A stretch of DNA of 64,000 bases from Desertivirga brevis (GTDB lineage Bacteria > Bacteroidota > Bacteroidia > Sphingobacteriales > Sphingobacteriaceae): contig NZ_JAFEWF010000001.1 in the NCBI RefSeq assembly GCF_017355835.1, positions 1,178,001 through 1,242,000 of the forward strand. Direction: 5' to 3'. The notes beneath the pieces were generated by a model. It did not search any database, was not told the origin of the DNA, and saw only the letters and a program-made list of their open reading frames with translations. Positions 1-10,427 of the stretch are shown here, in pieces (position 1 is the stretch's first letter; every line of letters starts with the position of its first letter). Made by a program: the position numbers and the translations under genes.

Positions 1-3000
1 CTGCGCCTTTTACACCCTCTTCTCCGTCTTGACCATCGATTTTAATTTTTGGTTTATCATCATTTTCTATAGTAGCTATGGTGCTGGCTACATCAATTGT
101 GAGACGGTCATTGCCAAATTTATCCTTGTACGTTTCGGTCAAATTGCTTAATAACAGATTCAGCACCTCATCTTTTTCCAATTTGGTGTCGCCGTTAATT
201 ATAACTGAGAACGGTTTGGTCTCCGCTTCTTTTCCTTCAAATGCCAGGGTAGTTGCTATAGGTTCATAATCATTGTCACTAACTTTGGCAGTACCATCGG
301 CACTATTCAGGTCGACTGAAAATTTACCCTCTGTTTCCTTATCAAGGGTTACGTTAAATGTAGCGGAGGTAGTTCCATTGTCAGTTTCAGTAACGCGTTG
401 AGCAACACTCAAACTAAGAGTTGCGACATCATTATCCTCGATGCTGAGGCTTTGGAATGAATTGGACATTTGCAATCCATTGTCAATTGAAGTCACCTCC
501 AGCTCAACCACCTCATCGCGTTCGACTTTTGAGTCGTCAACCGCAGGCAGCTGTAGTTTAACGAACTCGTCACCTGCCAAAATAGTAACAGACGTTGCAG
601 CTCCTGTATAATCCGCACCGGCAACAGCTGTTCCTGCAAGATTGAATTCTATTTTGGTGTCTTTATCAGCTTTAACTCCGGCAGGAAAACTAAAGGTAAA
701 TTCAGGTACATCTCCCCCTTCTTTTCCATCTTTGTGTGTGATGGTGATGTCCCCTCCATCATCATTGAGAATACGGCCAAGAGCAGTAGCATCGCTTATT
801 GTTAATTGCCCGCCAAAGTTCTCGCTAAGATCGAAGATATTGGCGGTAAAGGTTTCGTCTTTCTCTATTACTCCGTCACCTGTTACAATTACAGCGATTA
901 AGGCGCGCTGGCTCGGTGACTTTAAACTTATCGTTCCGGCAGCGGCAGTATAATCAGAGCTGGCAATAGCCGTTCCATCAGCAGTTCTATACTGCAGGGT
1001 TATCGTCTTGCTCAATTCCTTATCGACCGTAACATAGAACTCAAACCTGGTGGAGGTTCCAGATTGACCCTCCTTGAGCATAACAGGACCAATAATATTG
1101 ACAAGCGCTTTGTCATTATCCTCAATATTAACGTTTACCGAATTAGTCTTAAGCCGGGTTCCGTAAAAATCACTTGCGGTAAGAGAAGCTGTAACTATCT
1201 CCATGTTTTCCACAATGTCATCGTCAACAACACCCAAAACAAGAGGAAGGCTACTTCGCTGGCCCGCCTTTATAGTTGCAGAGCCAGTTACTGGTAAAGT
1301 AAAATCTTTAGCTAATTCAGCAGTTCCCGAAAGGGAATAATTGATTACAATGTCATTATCAGAAGTAGCATTATTACTTAGAGTGAAGGTTATTGAACCA
1401 TCTGTGCTGCCTTCCTTACCATCTGATTTAGCAACTTCTATTTCTGGTACATCGTCGTTTCTAATGATCGTACTCACTTCGTCCGGAGTGTGAATAGAAA
1501 GGCGGTTTTCATAGGTATTACTTAGTTGCGATAGTTTTACAAAGAAATTCTCATCACGCTCCAGCTTTCCGTCACCATTAACCGTTACGCTGACGGGATA
1601 TTTCTCTCCAGCCGTACCATTGAAAACTAAAGTGCCGGAAGTAGCAACGTAATCATTATCTGTAGTTTTTGCCAGGCCGTCTCTGGTAGAATAGTTAATA
1701 CTGAATGGTCCTTGTACCGCTTTATTTAACGTTACCGTAAAATTGACCTTTGATGATGCCCCATTAGCACCCTCTATAATCTCTACAGGACCGCTTATGC
1801 TTAAGTTTGCAACATCATTATCAATCACCGGAACTTCCAGAAGAGTATTCTTCAAAGTAACGTTAGGGTTGGTTGGATCTTCAAGTGCAATATTTAACAA
1901 TTGCAGTTTCTCCTCCTCTTCAACTATAGCATCGTCGACCACCGGAAGTGGGAGCGTGTAACTTTCGTCGCCTGCCGGGATTTCAATCCATCCAGAACCT
2001 GTATAAGTATAATCTTTAACAGCTTCAGCACTTCCTCCAATTGAGAAATTGATCCGGGTAGGTTTAGATGAAGTAACTCCGGCCGGGAAGCTAAATTTAA
2101 TAGCTGCGTCTGCAGGATTATTTTCCGAAAAGTTGGTCGCAGTAACTTCTATAAGTCCTGAATCATCATTAAAGATCGTTCCTACGGCTTTATCAGCAGA
2201 GTTTTCAAGAGTTAACGCATTCGCATAGTTCGTTGCGGGCTGTTCAAGAAAAACTGTAAAAAATTCATCCCCTTCTATTTTTCGGTCTGAATTTATATCT
2301 ATTTCAATGACACGGGATTCATCAGTAGTACCGTTGAAATGAAGAGTTCTTCCAGTTATTGGTGTTGGAACATAGTCACCATCCCCCGATGTTGCAGTAC
2401 CATCGGCAGTTTTATAAACAAGATCGAAACCCTTATCCGTAGCACCCTTCAGTTTAACCGCAAAAACGGCTTTTTGAATACCAATATCTCCCTCTGATAT
2501 GCTTACGGGGCTTATGCTGATCTCTGCCTTATCATTATCTTCGATAGTAATTATTTGAGGCGAGCCTTTTAGCACTATCCCATTGTTATTAGGACGAAGC
2601 GTTGCGGTGATCTGAATAGTTTCAGGGTCCTCTAAACGATTATCATCAACTAGCGGAAGTGTTATAGTTTTACTCTTCTCCCCAGCCAAAATTGTAATGG
2701 AACCGTTGCTTCCAGTGAAATCTTCGACAGGTTTAGCTGTTCCTGAAATGAAATAATCTATAGTAAGATTGTCTTTGAAGGTAATATCGCTGTCAAAACC
2801 AATGGTGAATGAAGGATCGTTCCCACCTTCCCTTCCGTCAACTTTGGTAAGTTTAAGATCACCAAAGTCATCGTTTCTAAGAGTAACTGTTCTGGTTCTG
2901 GCATCGGCTATCTTGATGCGATTATTAAAGCGGCTTATCAGGTTTCCCAGACTAAAAGTAAATGTTTCGTCCCCTTCCAGTTTCGTATCTCCGTTAATTG

Positions 3001-6000
3001 GAATATTAATAGTTTTCGGAGTAATGTCATTTGCCGCGAATGTTAGCGCACCCGCTCGCGAATTGTAATCATTATCTGCTGAGGTAGCAGTTTGATCAGC
3101 AGTAGCATAATCTACACTAAAACCAAAAGAGGTTTCCTTGTCAACGCTTATAGTAAAATCGGCTGTTTGCTGACCAGCATTACCTTCATCGGTACTAATG
3201 TCGTTACTGATGGTGATGGTAGCTATATCATTATCTTCTATGATAAGTGATTTCTGTTGATCCCTAAGCGTCACTGGGTTTACACTTGATACCGCGCTTA
3301 CCGTAATCGTAATGTCTTCATTGTCTTCTACTATCTGATCGTCGATCACACTCAGCGTTACAGGAGCCGATACCTGACCTGCAGGAATCGTAACACTTGA
3401 TGTTATTTCAGGAGTATAATCCTTACCAGTACTGGCAAGTCCACTCAAAGTGTAGGTAACCGTTACGTCTTTGTCAGAAGAATAACCGTTCAGGTAACCG
3501 AACTGAAAAACCCCTGGTTTAGCGCCTTCTTCTTTGGCATTAACAGCTGTAATTCCAATTTGGGCGAAATCGTTATTTGTAATCTCGCCCTTGGCTGAGG
3601 CGGGTGCTGAAATAGACAGGTTACTATTATAATTATAAGACAGACCATTAAGCAAAAGATTAAATACCTCATTATCCTCTACCTTACGGTCGCCATTAAT
3701 GATGATATCTATTGTCCGTTGCTCTCCTGCTTTTCCATCAAAGTGACGAGTTCCTGATTTTGGCACATAATCTCCATCGGCAACAGTGGCAGAACCATCA
3801 GAAGTAGCATAACTCACATCAAATCCTGCGCTTGTTTCGTTGTTAAGAGTTAAAGTGAAACTAAGTGTTTTGTTCTCGTTATCATCACCCTCAGTTATTT
3901 TTACATCGCCCACTGAAATGGCAGCCTTATCATTATCGATAATGAAGACGCCCTTTGTGGGGTTTGAAAGCGTAATAGGATATACGCCTCCCGATGCACT
4001 GTAAGAGCCGCCTACTAAGCCAGCGGTTAAAAGAATATTTTCTGAGTCTTCCACTATAGCGTCGTCGGCAACGGGAATAGTAAGCGGCCAGGAAGTAGCA
4101 CCAGCAGGGATAATAAGTTCCCCGGTCGTAGCCCCAGTATAATCCTTACCGTTAGCAAGAGCATTCCCCGTCAAATCGTAAGAAATTTTAATGTCCTCGT
4201 CTGCAACACCACCAACTAATCTGAACAAGAAGTTTGCAGGCTTAGAACCCTCCACTCCATTTTCTCCTTCAATCTCAACTACAAGTTTGTCATCATTTTC
4301 AATACTGCCAACTGCATTATTTACAGAAAAACGCAGGTGTTCGTTGCCTTTTCTATCTTTGAAGACATTACTTATATTGCTAAGGTCGACTGTGAACGTT
4401 TCATTTTTCTCTACCCTGTTATCTCCATTCACTGAGACACTAATTGTCCGCAGATCTTTAGAACCGGCACTAAAATTAATTTTACCGTTTGATGGTAGGT
4501 AATCATTATCGCTTGCCTTTGCAGTACCATCTGTTGTTGAGTAGTTAACATCAAAGGATTTAGACGTTTCTTTGTCAAGGCTTACGGAAAATACAGCAGT
4601 AGCAGTTGAGCCACCATCTGTCTCTTTTACGTTTACCGGACCATGAAGTGTTAAAGTTGCGTAGTCGTTATCTTCGATGTTTAGCTTATCAAAAGTGTTC
4701 GACATCTTGAAATTGTTGTCGACAGAAGTAACAGTCAACTCTATTTCCTCATCGCCTTCAACAATGGCATCATCATTAACACTAAGGGGCAAACTTATAC
4801 TGCTTGAACCTGCAGGAATAACGATTTTGGAAGAAGCTCCTGTATAATCAATACCGGATGATGCACTGCCACCGAGAGTGTATTCTATTGTTGTTGGTTG
4901 AGCGGATGTATAAATACCCGGAAAGCTAAAAATAAACTCGGCTACTTGCCCACCTTCAGCCCCGTCCTTATGCGTAATCTTAATATCCCCTCCGTCATCA
5001 TTACTGATCCAACCTTTAACAGTTTGGTCTACGATCTTGAGGCGACCACCATAATTATCACTAAGGTCAAAAAGATTAACATCAAAGCTTTCATCTGGCT
5101 CTATGGAAAAATCGCCTGTTACGAATATTTCTATGGGTTGCAGTGTTTTCCACCCAAGAGGTAAAAAGCTCAACTGCCCGGTCTTGCTAACGTAATCTTG
5201 GCCGGCGAGCGCCGTTCCATTTACCGTTTTAAATTTTAGTGTTACCGGTTTACTTATGTCTTTACTTAACGCGGCCTCGAACTTCATTATTGAGCTCCCA
5301 GTGTCGCCTTCAGGGATAGATACAGGATTTGTAACGGTGATAGTTGCTTCATCATTGTCTACAATATCAAGCGAAACCTGACTATTCTTTACTGGAATAT
5401 TATAACTTGCAGAATGTGCTGTTGCTGAAATTTTAATACTTTCTGTCTCTTCAAGAATATTGTCGTCGAGAACTGGGATATTAACTGGGTAGTTATCCGC
5501 TCCTGCCGGAATAACAATAGTACCTGATAATGGAAGGTTATAATCTAAGCCGGAGATGGCTGTTCCTGAAAGGGAATAGTCGACAGTTACAGGTTCACTA
5601 ACCGGATTACTTAAAGTAAAAGTAACAGCACCATCATACATACCTTCCGCGCCAGATACAGTGGAAAGCGACAATTCCGAAGTGTCGTCATTCTTAATAG
5701 TATAGTTTAACTGCGTGGGTGAAATAACTAATTTGCCTCCAAAATTATTCGTCAAGCCTGAGAGCTTTAGAAGAAAGCTTTCAGAGCTTTCAACTTTTTT
5801 ATCACCGTTTATGGTAACCGGGATAAAATAATTTTCACCAGCAGTTCCGTTAAATGCCTGGGTACTTGAAGCTGAAACATAATCGTTATCTGCAATAGTA
5901 GCAGTTCCATCCTCTGTATTATACGAAACGCTAAATGGCTTACTTACCGACTTATCAAGCTTAATATTAAAGTTAATTACCGTGGGACCATCACTCGTTT

Positions 6001-8160
6001 CCAAGCCATCAATTGGGCCGCTAAGTGTAAGTGTAGCAGCATCATTATCTTCAATAGCAACCTGAGGCACTGCATTACTAAGAGAGATCCGGCTGTAGGG
6101 ACTTACCACCGCCAGATTTTTAAGTTTGGCTTTTTCCTCTCCTTCAACAATAATGTCGTCCTTCACCGCTAGTGTAAGGATTGCAGAGGATTGCCCAGCA
6201 GGAATTTCGACGAAAGATGAAGCAGACGGGGTAAAATCTACGCCAGTTTCTGCATCTGTCTCAAAATCAAAATTAATTCTCGTTACTTCATCCGATGTAA
6301 CCCCGGCAGGAAAACTGAAAAGATAACTTCCGTTTTGAGGTCCGTTCTCTGATCCATTTATTGCAGTGATATTTATAATCGCATTATCATCATCGATTAT
6401 AGTTCCAATAGCAGTAGGATCGCCGATACTAAGAGATCCCCCGAAGTTAGTACTAAGTTTATCAAGGATTACACTGAAAGTCTCGTCTCCCTCCACCTTC
6501 TTGTCGGCACTTACCTTAACAGGAATTTTTCTTTTTTCCCCTGCGGTACCATTAAATTGTAAAGGAATAATATCTGCAGAATAATCCCCTTGAGCAGCTT
6601 TAGCGGAGCCATCCTGGACCTTATAGGAAAGTGAAAAAGGCCCGGCTGTTGAAACGTTTAAAACTACTTCGAGCTCTGCATTGGTAGTGCCAAGATTACT
6701 ACCTTCCTGAACAGATACTGGTGCTATAGTGATAAGAGCTTTATCATTATCATTTATTTTTAGCGAATGACTAGTATTAGTTAAGCCGATATAGTAGTTG
6801 TTTGTCCCTACCGTTGCATTAATCAAAACTGTCTCCGGCCCTTCAGCTATAGCGTCATCATTAACAGGCAGAATAAGAGTGGCGCTATTTTCCCCTGGCT
6901 TTATCTCCAGAGTACCTACAACTGGGGTGGTATAATCAATACCACCAACATTTGCCTCTCCAGACAAAGTATAGCTGATAGTTATCGTTGTATCAGTTGA
7001 GACTCCGTCGGGAAGCTTAAAAATAAACTTACCGCTTTTGACACCCTCTTCACCGTCCTCGCTTATGATGGAAATCTGGCCTGCATCATCATTTTTGATC
7101 GTAGTTTGAGCCACATCTTTAGGAATAGTCAGACGATTTCCAAAGGAATCAGACAAGTTGAAAATTAGCAACTTTATTAGCTCGTCTTTCTCAATTTTTT
7201 TGTCACCAACAACCGGAATGGTAATGGTTTTAAACTCGTTTTTCAAACCGGCAAACTCAAGGGATACTGTTCCGGTGGATTTATAATCGTTGTCTGCAAC
7301 CTTAGCAGACATATCTTCTGTGCGATAGTTTAATGTAAACTTTTTAGAGGTAGGATTACTTAAAGTAAGCGTATAAGTAGCATCAATTGTCTGATCTGCA
7401 CCTTCACTTAGAATCACGTCGCTACTTAATTCCAGACGGGCATTATCATTGTCAGAAATAGTAACAGTTGGAGGAACTGTAGTGATATTCTTTATTGTAA
7501 ACTCATGCCCGGGAGCCAGACGTGTTATATTAAGACTCGCAATTTCATCACCTTCAACAATGTCATCATCAGAAACAGGCAGGGATAAAATATAACTGTT
7601 TTGGCCGGCGGGAATTATGATAGTTCCCTTTTGCGGACCAGTGAAATCTATTCCCGGGGTAGCATCTCCCGAAAGTGCATAATCTATTTCGGTAGCTACA
7701 TCTGCAACATTAGAAATAGTAAAAATAAATTTCCCGGCTACTTCTCCTGTTTCACTACCTGGTGTGGCGGTTATTGACAAGTCTGCCGAATCATCATTAG
7801 TAATCGTTCCCGTTGCAATCTGGCTATTTAAACTTCCTCCAACCGGATTGGAAAGTGTAATAGTAAATACTTCATTACCTTCAATAATGCGGTCTGCATT
7901 TAACCGGATACGAATAGAAGCAGTTGTTTGTCCGGCAGGAATAGTTACAGTTCCTGTTTTTGAAACTGAAGAATCAAAATCTGCGTCATTAGTCGCATTA
8001 GTTGGATTATTTGGCCTTCCATGGGTTATGGTATAACTAACCGTCACAGGGCATTGAGAAGTTGAGGTTAATGTAACAGGAAAGGCAATCTCGCTGGTAA
8101 CATCTGTTTTTTCGGAAACAGTTGCATTAGAGATATTAATCCCAACGGTTGTTATATTAA
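1..8160 (-). repeat. Alternating two-module Calx-beta super-repeat
   Basis: Module boundaries are marked by acidic linkers whose codons can be followed along the strand. NDD-type linkers lie near 53, 742, 1452, 2166, 2867, 3567, 4282, 4997, 5690, 6385, 7084 and 7790, and DND-type linkers lie between them near 431, 1107, 1812, 2543, 3227, 3920, 4663, 5350, 6040, 6742 and 7440. The two types alternate without exception (the one at 3567 reads NND, that at 6385 DDD), giving a period of about 705 bp (about 235 residues). Modules after NDD carry DG.EG...F.FP.GV and VDDAIVE-like motifs. Modules after DND carry DGTA..DNDY and GDxxxEKDE and an inserted LS.....F..RL segment. Copies are diverged, not near-identical. 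Confidence 0.8.
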
Positions 8161-10120
8161 TACTACTTGCAGTCTTAATATTATTACAGCCTGCGCTACA
8201 TTCAGCAGCTGCATTGACCGGAATTGCATCATCAGGATTTGTCGCATCCGGATCGGTTACGTCTGCAGGTCTAAGGATAATGGCAGTAATAAGGCCCATC
8301 GCCCCGGCAACGGTCGCTTTTCCCTTAATATGCAGGGTCATCTCTGCTAAGTTTTCCAGGTCTACCATCGTAGCAAACTGGGTTGCTGTCGCTGTGTTTC
8401 CAGAATTGCTTGATGCACCTGTAGTTTGATCCGTCGTTACCCCCGTGAATTGGAAACCTGAAGGATAATCCAATGTAAATTTTGCACCAGTAACAGAATT
8501 AGGCCCGTTATTCTTAATTCGAACAGTATAGGTAATATCCTCACCAATACAATAAGTACTTTTTGCAGTTACTATACTTACAACCTGAAGATCCGCCTTT
8601 CGAAGCTCAATATTCATTAAGGGGCCGATAGGAGTACTTTCAATATAAGTCCAGGTATCGATTCCTACCTCATTACCAAAGCCGTTTGCATCGGATGTAC
8701 TGTTCCCCCATTTATGTCCGTCTGTGGTACTACTGGCACCATTAATTTCAGTAACCTTGTAAGCAGTTTGCTTCTTAATATCGATATCATTCCAATAAAC
8801 AATATCATTATTATTATTAGGACCATTTTTTCTGGTAAGAATGATACCCCCATAATTTTTCTCTACGTCTGTGAACGGGAAGTGCACCTCTCCTCCTCTT
8901 AGTACCACTTTCATATTCTGAGGAGCAAAGCTGAAATTCCCGATCGCAGGAACATCATTTCCATTTAGACCATCCCACCTGATTGTGTTGGTACCAATTT
9001 TTGTAATACCAGTTAGGATGGTATCAACAGCATCATTAAAAGAGCCATTTTTGTCAAGATCCAAGCCGATAGCGTATCCGACAACCTGATCGGCGTCAAA
9101 ACTTATAGTTCCACCAAGGGGGTAAGTTCCTCCTTTATAAAGAGTTCCTTCTTGCCCCTTAAACAAGAAGTTACTAGCACTCGGGCTTTTAGGCTGCTGC
9201 AAAAGCCATGTAGTGCCACCTCTTGCAATCGGAGCTGAACTTGGCAAATCAGAATTCGGTTCTGAGAAAAAGATCTTATGAGTAATATCGGTGGGAGTAT
9301 CTGCTGCTCTCGGATCGTGCACTTTACCAGATGTTCTCGGTATGCTTTTATAGAGCGCGTTATTATTCTGATCAAGGAACCCTTTATTATTAACAAAAAA
9401 GCCGAACACATAACCAGCCTGCCCATTATTATTTACCTCATATATATATCCATCTTTTGTTAACACGTTGAATACGCCATTAAACCCCTTTTCATAGGCA
9501 CCAAGACAACCCCCGAAGATATTCATGTAGGCCCGGCCTCTTTTCACCAAGCCATTGTCGTCTTTCACGGTTACATCAAAGGCGTTTACGTAGCAATTAT
9601 TATCTCTTTGTATCCATTCATCATTTACCCCCAGCGGACCAGGCATATTTGATGTTGGGTTTGCAGTAGAATCCGGTGAAACGAAATTAATCTCCCAAAC
9701 ACCCTCTTCTCCACTTTTAACAGTCAACTTATAAGGGTTATAACCATTGGAGTTTGGCAAGGGGCCGGCTTTTTCCTGAGTTAGATTAGCTATTAATCCA
9801 ATAGTTGTAGAATTCCCGGAATTATAAACAATTCCGTTAGGTGTACGAGCAATGATCTTACCTTTTTTGATCCCCTGAGCACTTGACCCTAAAAAAAGCG
9901 TTTCTCCAGCCCTTACATAGACTTTCACCGTTCCAATGGTTGGAAAGGGATTATTTGAAGTAGCAACAGTTGTGCTTGAAAAAAAGGCCCTGTTTCCCAA
10001 ATTTGTTAATAGGTCCTTACTACCTTCCCCAAATACCCTTCCCCCGATCAGTGAAAACAGAACCGAGACTAGAATGACAATGCGACGAACGCTATAACAG
10101 ATAAAAAAATTCCTATGCAC
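1..10120 (-). CDS. Giant secreted Calx-beta repeat protein (C-terminus outside window)
   Basis: An open frame of at least 3373 codons runs off the left edge. No ATG fits the N-terminus. The frame is closed by an upstream TAA, and the GTG at 10120-10118 begins a plausible signal peptide (hydrophobic stretch about residues 13-27, then GRVFGEG), so I chose it. Residues of about 30-500 form a region I do not recognise. About 505-640 is a DUF11-type domain (cue: ITYTVRIKNNGPNSVTG). From about 665 onward it consists of Calx-beta modules with DGTA..DNDY and V-GD..VE.DE motifs joined by DND or NDD linkers. Calx-beta domains bind calcium and are common in bacterial surface adhesins, so attachment or matrix function is an inference. 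The missing C-terminus would show whether it ends in a secretion-system sorting domain. Confidence 0.85.
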   Translation of the reverse strand, partial: MHRNFFICYSVRRIVILVSVLFSLIGGRVFGEGSKDLLTNLGNRAFFSSTTVATSNNPFPTIGTVKVYVRAGETLFLGSSAQGIKKGKIIARTPNGIVYNSGNSTTIGLIANLTQEKAGPLPNSNGYNPYKLTVKSGEEGVWEINFVSPDSTANPTSNMPGPLGVNDEWIQRDNNCYVNAFDVTVKDDNGLVKRGRAYMNIFGGCLGAYEKGFNGVFNVLTKDGYIYEVNNNGQAGYVFGFFVNNKGFLDQNNNALYKSIPRTSGKVHDPRAADTPTDITHKIFFSEPNSDLPSSAPIARGGTTWLLQQPKSPSASNFLFKGQEGTLYKGGTYPLGGTISFDADQVVGYAIGLDLDKNGSFNDAVDTILTGITKIGTNTIRWDGLNGNDVPAIGNFSFAPQNMKVVLRGGEVHFPFTDVEKNYGGIILTRKNGPNNNNDIVYWNDIDIKKQTAYKVTEINGASSTTDGHKWGNSTSDANGFGNEVGIDTWTYIESTPIGPLMNIELRKADLQVVSIVTAKSTYCIGEDITYTVRIKNNGPNSVTGAKFTLDYPSGFQFTGVTTDQTTGASSNSGNTATATQFATMVDLENLAEMTLHIKGKATVAGAMGLITAIILRPADVTDPDATNPDDAIPVNAAAECSAGCNNIKTASSINITTVGINISNATVSEKTDVTSEIAFPVTLTSTSQCPVTVSYTITHGRPNNPTNATNDADFDSSVSKTGTVTIPAGQTTASIRIRLNADRIIEGNEVFTITLSNPVGGSLNSQIATGTITNDDSADLSITATPGSETGEVAGKFIFTISNVADVATEIDYALSGDATPGIDFTGPQKGTIIIPAGQNSYILSLPVSDDDIVEGDEIASLNITRLAPGHEFTIKNITTVPPTVTISDNDNARLELSSDVILSEGADQTIDATYTLTLSNPTSKKFTLNYRTEDMSAKVADNDYKSTGTVSLEFAGLKNEFKTITIPVVGDKKIEKDELIKLLIFNLSDSFGNRLTIPKDVAQTTIKNDDAGQISIISEDGEEGVKSGKFIFKLPDGVSTDTTITISYTLSGEANVGGIDYTTPVVGTLEIKPGENSATLILPVNDDAIAEGPETVLINATVGTNNYYIGLTNTSHSLKINDNDKALITIAPVSVQEGSNLGTTNAELEVVLNVSTAGPFSLSYKVQDGSAKAAQGDYSADIIPLQFNGTAGEKRKIPVKVSADKKVEGDETFSVILDKLSTNFGGSLSIGDPTAIGTIIDDDNAIINITAINGSENGPQNGSYLFSFPAGVTSDEVTRINFDFETDAETGVDFTPSASSFVEIPAGQSSAILTLAVKDDIIVEGEEKAKLKNLAVVSPYSRISLSNAVPQVAIEDNDAATLTLSGPIDGLETSDGPTVINFNIKLDKSVSKPFSVSYNTEDGTATIADNDYVSASSTQAFNGTAGENYFIPVTINGDKKVESSESFLLKLSGLTNNFGGKLVISPTQLNYTIKNDDTSELSLSTVSGAEGMYDGAVTFTLSNPVSEPVTVDYSLSGTAISGLDYNLPLSGTIVIPAGADNYPVNIPVLDDNILEETESIKISATAHSASYNIPVKNSQVSLDIVDNDEATITVTNPVSIPEGDTGSSIMKFEAALSKDISKPVTLKFKTVNGTALAGQDYVSKTGQLSFLPLGWKTLQPIEIFVTGDFSIEPDESFDVNLFDLSDNYGGRLKIVDQTVKGWISNDDGGDIKITHKDGAEGGQVAEFIFSFPGIYTSAQPTTIEYTLGGSASSGIDYTGASSKIVIPAGSSSISLPLSVNDDAIVEGDEEIELTVTSVDNNFKMSNTFDKLNIEDNDYATLTLHGPVNVKETDGGSTATAVFSVSLDKETSKSFDVNYSTTDGTAKASDNDYLPSNGKINFSAGSKDLRTISVSVNGDNRVEKNETFTVDLSNISNVFKDRKGNEHLRFSVNNAVGSIENDDKLVVEIEGENGVEGSKPANFLFRLVGGVADEDIKISYDLTGNALANGKDYTGATTGELIIPAGATSWPLTIPVADDAIVEDSENILLTAGLVGGSYSASGGVYPITLSNPTKGVFIIDNDKAAISVGDVKITEGDDNENKTLSFTLTLNNETSAGFDVSYATSDGSATVADGDYVPKSGTRHFDGKAGEQRTIDIIINGDRKVEDNEVFNLLLNGLSYNYNSNLSISAPASAKGEITNNDFAQIGITAVNAKEEGAKPGVFQFGYLNGYSSDKDVTVTYTLSGLASTGKDYTPEITSSVTIPAGQVSAPVTLSVIDDQIVEDNEDITITVSAVSSVNPVTLRDQQKSLIIEDNDIATITISNDISTDEGNAGQQTADFTISVDKETSFGFSVDYATADQTATSADNDYNSRAGALTFAANDITPKTINIPINGDTKLEGDETFTFSLGNLISRFNNRIKIADARTRTVTLRNDDFGDLKLTKVDGREGGNDPSFTIGFDSDITFKDNLTIDYFISGTAKPVEDFTGSNGSITILAGEKSKTITLPLVDDNRLEDPETIQITATLRPNNNGIVLKGSPQIITIEDNDKAEISISPVSISEGDIGIQKAVFAVKLKGATDKGFDLVYKTADGTATSGDGDYVPTPITGRTLHFNGTTDESRVIEIDINSDRKIEGDEFFTVFLEQPATNYANALTLENSADKAVGTIFNDDSGLIEVTATNFSENNPADAAIKFSFPAGVTSSKPTRINFSIGGSAEAVKDYTYTGSGWIEIPAGDESYTLPLPVVDDAIVEEEEKLQLLNIALEDPTNPNVTLKNTLLEVPVIDNDVANLSISGPVEIIEGANGASSKVNFTVTLNKAVQGPFSINYSTRDGLAKTTDNDYVATSGTLVFNGTAGEKYPVSVTVNGDGKLERDENFFVKLSQLSNTYENRLSIHTPDEVSTIIRNDDVPEIEVAKSDGKEGSTDGSITFTLSNNATSDNDIVINYSLSGTAELAKDFTLPVTGSATIKAGQRSSLPLVLGVVDDDIVENMEIVTASLTASDFYGTRLKTNSVNVNIEDNDKALVNIIGPVMLKEGQSGTSTRFEFYVTVDKELSKTITLQYRTADGTAIASSDYTAAAGTISLKSPSQRALIAVIVTGDGVIEKDETFTANIFDLSENFGGQLTISDATALGRILNDDGGDITITHKDGKEGGDVPEFTFSFPAGVKADKDTKIEFNLAGTAVAGADYTGAATSVTILAGDEFVKLQLPAVDDSKVERDEVVELEVTSIDNGLQMSNSFQSLSIEDNDVATLSLSVAQRVTETDNGTTSATFNVTLDKETEGKFSVDLNSADGTAKVSDNDYEPIATTLAFEGKEAETKPFSVIINGDTKLEKDEVLNLLLSNLTETYKDKFGNDRLTIDVASTIATIENDDKPKIKIDGQDGEEGVKGA

Positions 10121-10427
10121 GTAGGTAGTTCTAAGTTTTTCGAGAGAGCGTTAAAATAAGATGTGCCGGTGTATACGGAAATGGGGCTCCCAGGTTTCCT
10201 TTTTTTCTTTCCTTAACAAAAAGTTATTATCGTGGAAATTAAATAAGGAATAAGCCTGATTGTTAGCCATTTGGATAGAATAGTGAAATCCGAAGGAGGT
10301 ATAAGGGGATCTCGCCTTCTATTATGTAGTGTGCGAAGACCTAACATTGCACGAATTTTAATCTCGTTAGTGGCGGAGGTTCCCTGCTTAAAATTACCTT
10401 AAAAATACCTTTTAGTATATCTTATTC
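10121..10427. other. Divergent intergenic region without recognised elements
   Basis: This is the spacer between the giant adhesin (-) and the M23 peptidase (+). It must hold the promoters of both, but I see no clear TTTG/TAnnTTTG pair or strong palindrome. Confidence 0.4.

Noticed and set aside
78..5164. Plus-strand open frames opposite the giant adhesin
   Set aside because: Shadows of the long minus-strand frame; low-complexity Ser/Leu-rich translations without start context.
1..8160. Tandem repeats as a CRISPR array or satellite
   Set aside because: The regularity comes from protein modules of about 350 bp in one open frame; the DNA copies are diverged.
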